NCBI GenBank assembly: GCA_964616465.1
Contig: CAZTTO010000001.1
Span: 186,001-250,000 of the forward strand
Reading direction: 5' to 3'
DNA from: JAFLBI01 sp964616465
GTDB taxonomy: Bacteria > Bacteroidota > Bacteroidia > Chitinophagales > Chitinophagaceae
Length of the DNA: 64,000 nucleotides
This document shows, in pieces, positions 61,840-64,000 of the stretch. Numbering within the stretch: the stretch's first letter is position 1; every line of letters starts with the position of its first letter. The notes under the pieces are model-generated. The model was not told where the DNA came from. It was given only the letters and a program-made list of their open reading frames with translations, and did not search any database. A program made the translations under genes and the position numbers.

Positions 61840-62424
61840 TTATTGCTTTTTCTTGTACAAGCTATTTAAACCTTGTAAAATTTCTTCAGTGATATCATAC
61901 GCTGAATCTTTGTAGAACATGATTTCACTTGCACTTGACATAATATAAGAGTACGACTTATCCTTATTATACTCTTTCAAATAATCTTCAATTTTTTTAC
62001 GTACGTCTTGCAGTTTCTTAAAGCGCTCATCCTGCAATTCTTGATTAACCATCTGCTCCTTACCTTGATAGGTCCTTTCTAATTGAGCCAATTCTTGCTG
62101 CGCTTTTGCTACTTCTTGCTCTGTCATAGTTTGACCTTTTTCTTGGTAACCTTTCATCTTACTGATATAAGCATTTTTTAAACCATTCAACTCAGCAACT
62201 TTAGAACGTTCTAACTTTTCCAATTCTTCACGTACACCCTTGAAATATTCGAACTTATTTTCAATCGAATCCATTTCAAAATAAGCTATGCGAAAAGGGC
62301 CTGCCTCTCCAACAGGTTTTGCTCCTGCACTTTGTGAACCATCCTTCTTACCAAATTGAAAAAATAATAACACCGCTACCACTATTGTAAGCAGGATGTT
62401 CCAGATAATTGTTGCGTTTTTCAT
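61840..62424 (-). CDS. Skp/OmpH-like periplasmic chaperone
   Basis: A 194-residue protein with an N-terminal membrane segment (IIWNILLTIVVAVLLFFQF) followed by a long charged coiled-coil with repeated Glu/Lys/Gln (about residues 55-140), the layout of Skp/OmpH chaperones that guide outer-membrane proteins. GPFRIAYFEMDSI opens the conserved Skp head. It is downstream of rpoC on the same strand, separated by a terminator. Confidence 0.86.
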   Translation of the reverse strand: MKNATIIWNILLTIVVAVLLFFQFGKKDGSQSAGAKPVGEAGPFRIAYFEMDSIENKFEYFKGVREELEKLERSKVAELNGLKNAYISKMKGYQEKGQTMTEQEVAKAQQELAQLERTYQGKEQMVNQELQDERFKKLQDVRKKIEDYLKEYNKDKSYSYIMSSASEIMFYKDSAYDITEEILQGLNSLYKKKQ

Positions 62425-62503
62425 GCAATCTTGTTTTTGTAAATATACTGGCCGCTATTTGAACCAGACTGTTAAATAATAGGTGCGCAATATAGGGAGG
62501 TAA

Positions 62504-62539
62504 TCATAAAAAAAGCAGAAAGTGTTTGACTTTCTGCTT
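62504..62539 (-). terminator. Intrinsic terminator of rpoC
   Basis: Minus strand: AAGCAGAAAGT (62539-62529) and ACTTTCTGCTT (62523-62513), an 11-bp stem with a 5-base loop, followed by TTTTTTTA, 24 bases after the stop codon. Confidence 0.92.
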
Positions 62540-62563
62540 ATAAAAATTTATTCTGAAGGCTAA

Positions 62564-64000
62564 TTATTCGTCGTCGTCGAAACTCATTGCTTCGCGGGTA
62601 GTAGCAAGTACTTCGTACTCTTCTTTACTACCTACAATCATGTTTTCGAACTCTTTTAATCCTGTACCGGCAGGAATCAAGTGACCAGTAATCACATTCT
62701 CCTTCAAGCCCATCATAGCATCGGCTTTACCATTGATTGCTGCCTGGCTCAATACCTTGGTAGTTTCTTGGAATGAAGCAGCTGAAATCCAGCTCTGCAC
62801 ACCTAAAGAAGCCTTGGTAATACCGAGTAATACTGGACGTCCAGTTGCTGGACGAGCGTCACGCACTTCAACCAATGCCCTGTCTGAACGACGCAAGATG
62901 GAATTTTCTTCACGTAATTCACGAACAGTGATAATTTGACCAGCACGTAGTTTAGTACTGTCACCAGCATTGGTAACTACTTTCTTATCAAAAATGCGGT
63001 CGTTCTCATCTATAAAGTCAAAGCGATCTTCTAAGTCCTCCTCCAAGAATTTAGTATCACCCGCATCTACAATCTCAACCTTCTTCATCATTTGGCGAAC
63101 GATTACTTCAATGTGCTTATCGTTAATACGCACACCTTGTAAACGATATACTTCCTGAATTTCATTTACAACGTACTCTTGTACAGCAAATGGACCTTTG
63201 ATTGAAAGAATATCGGCTGGAGCAATTTGTCCATCACTTAATGGAGCCCCCGCTTTTACGAAGTCACCATCTTGAACTAGAATTTGACGAGACAATGGAA
63301 CCAAGTACTTCTTCACAGTTTCATCTTTTGCAGTAACAATAATTTCTCTGTTACCACGCTTGATGCTACCGAAAGCAACCACACCATCAATCTCACACAC
63401 AACCGCTGGGTTACCAGGATTACGTGCTTCAAATAATTCAGTTACACGAGGAAGACCTCCGGTGATATCTCTTAGTTTACCCAACACACGAGGAATTTTC
63501 ACCAATACTTGACCAGCAACTACATCGTCGCCTTCTTCCACCACAATATGGCTTCCTACAGGCAAGTTGTATGTTTTCAAGTCTTTTCCTTCAATAATAA
63601 TAGAAGGAAGTTTGGTTTTATCTTTTGTTTCAATAACAACTTTTTCACGGTGTCCAGTTTGTTCATCTGCTTCATCACGGTAAGTGATACCATCAATTAC
63701 ATTGTCAAACTTGATTTTACCAAGCTGTTCAGCAACAATTACGTTGTTGAATGGATCCCATGTACAAATCACATCTCCCTTCTTCACCTCTTGACCATCC
63801 TTCACATTCAATGTAGAACCGTAAGGAATGTTATTCGTGATTAACAAGCGATCGTTCTTCACATCCATGATACGAACTTCACCTGTACGACCTATTACAA
63901 TTTGAACCTTGTTACCTTCATTGTTAGTTGATGTAACAGTTCTCAAACCATCGAACTGAATGGTACCATCGAACTTAGCAGGCAATGTAGATTCAACAGA
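62564..64000 (-). CDS. rpoC: DNA-directed RNA polymerase subunit beta', 3' part
   Basis: The C-terminal part of RpoC. The frame is open to the end of the window, so the start lies outside it. About 479 residues are visible and match the beta' C-terminal jaw and clamp regions: TGGLPRVTELFEARNPGNPA, VQEYVVNEIQEVYRLQGVRINDKHIEVI, VLLGITKASLGVQSWISAAS and FQETTKVLSQAAINGKAD, the last near the C-terminus as usual. The protein ends EAMSFDDDE. A terminator follows the stop codon. Confidence 0.97.
   Translation of the reverse strand, partial: SVESTLPAKFDGTIQFDGLRTVTSTNNEGNKVQIVIGRTGEVRIMDVKNDRLLITNNIPYGSTLNVKDGQEVKKGDVICTWDPFNNVIVAEQLGKIKFDNVIDGITYRDEADEQTGHREKVVIETKDKTKLPSIIIEGKDLKTYNLPVGSHIVVEEGDDVVAGQVLVKIPRVLGKLRDITGGLPRVTELFEARNPGNPAVVCEIDGVVAFGSIKRGNREIIVTAKDETVKKYLVPLSRQILVQDGDFVKAGAPLSDGQIAPADILSIKGPFAVQEYVVNEIQEVYRLQGVRINDKHIEVIVRQMMKKVEIVDAGDTKFLEEDLEDRFDFIDENDRIFDKKVVTNAGDSTKLRAGQIITVRELREENSILRRSDRALVEVRDARPATGRPVLLGITKASLGVQSWISAASFQETTKVLSQAAINGKADAMMGLKENVITGHLIPAGTGLKEFENMIVGSKEEYEVLATTREAMSFDDDE

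Overview
The window is a gene-dense, AT-rich chromosomal segment of a Bacteroidota bacterium, most likely of the family Chitinophagaceae. The evidence is the gene content (DUF4954 beside glmS, head-GIN DUF2807 proteins, a TonB receptor with an N-terminal carboxypeptidase-like domain, a PF14121-type porin) and promoter boxes of the TAnnTTTG type, one with TTG 20 bp upstream. Shine-Dalgarno sequences are mostly weak or absent. I see no insertion sequence, prophage, CRISPR array or rRNA. The order of genes looks like ordinary core chromosome with one striking accessory block.

Layout. 1-5.9 kb: the 3' end of glmS, a DUF4954 beta-helix protein and a DUF1801 protein, facing the GTPase genes der and era. 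6.0-10.7 kb: initiator tRNA-fMet with its own promoter and terminator, a head-GIN protein, a TPP riboswitch driving a TonB-dependent receptor (predicted thiamin uptake), and queA behind a structured leader. 10.7-13.4 kb: two tandem paralogous secreted proteins. 13.5-19.0 kb: a sulfur-handling block, with a minus-strand operon (SQR-like flavoprotein, DsrC/TusE, DsrE2-like) facing a TauE/SafE exporter and an eight-gene plus-strand operon (three rhodaneses, three small membrane proteins, thioredoxin, OsmC). 19.1-23.1 kb: L,D-transpeptidase and a small glycan set (Gfo/Idh oxidoreductase, sugar-phosphate transferase, FemAB-like protein). 23-32 kb: ispD, isoaspartyl peptidase, PAP2 phosphatase, OmpR regulator, M14 peptidase, MFS carrier, second head-GIN protein, guaA. 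32-37.5 kb: periplasmic binding protein, a DUF2256 gene of 49 codons, ligase-associated exonuclease, ATP-dependent ligase, MFS. 37.5-46 kb: deoxynucleoside kinase, folK, sppA, an orphan ABC-2 permease, bioA, ppc. 46-51.3 kb: a porin and a three-gene two-component system. 51.6-64 kb: purine nucleoside phosphorylase, clpB, a degenerate serine-hydrolase homologue, queG, photolyase, pabC-like, a heptose kinase, an amino-acid permease, a Skp/OmpH protein and the 3' end of rpoC.

How it works together. The sulfur block is the most system-like part: a membrane flavoprotein that could oxidise sulfide, small carrier proteins (DsrC with a single C-terminal Cys, DsrE2, three rhodaneses in two compartments), thiol chemistry (thioredoxin, OsmC) and a sulfite/sulfoacetate-type exporter. 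Its two divergent transcription units each carry a Crp/Fnr-like dyad placed exactly 29.5 bp from a TAnnTTTG box, which predicts joint control. A second theme is compact intergenic design: several intrinsic terminators enclose or abut promoter elements of the next gene. All functions are inferred from recognisable family features read by eye; no database search was run.
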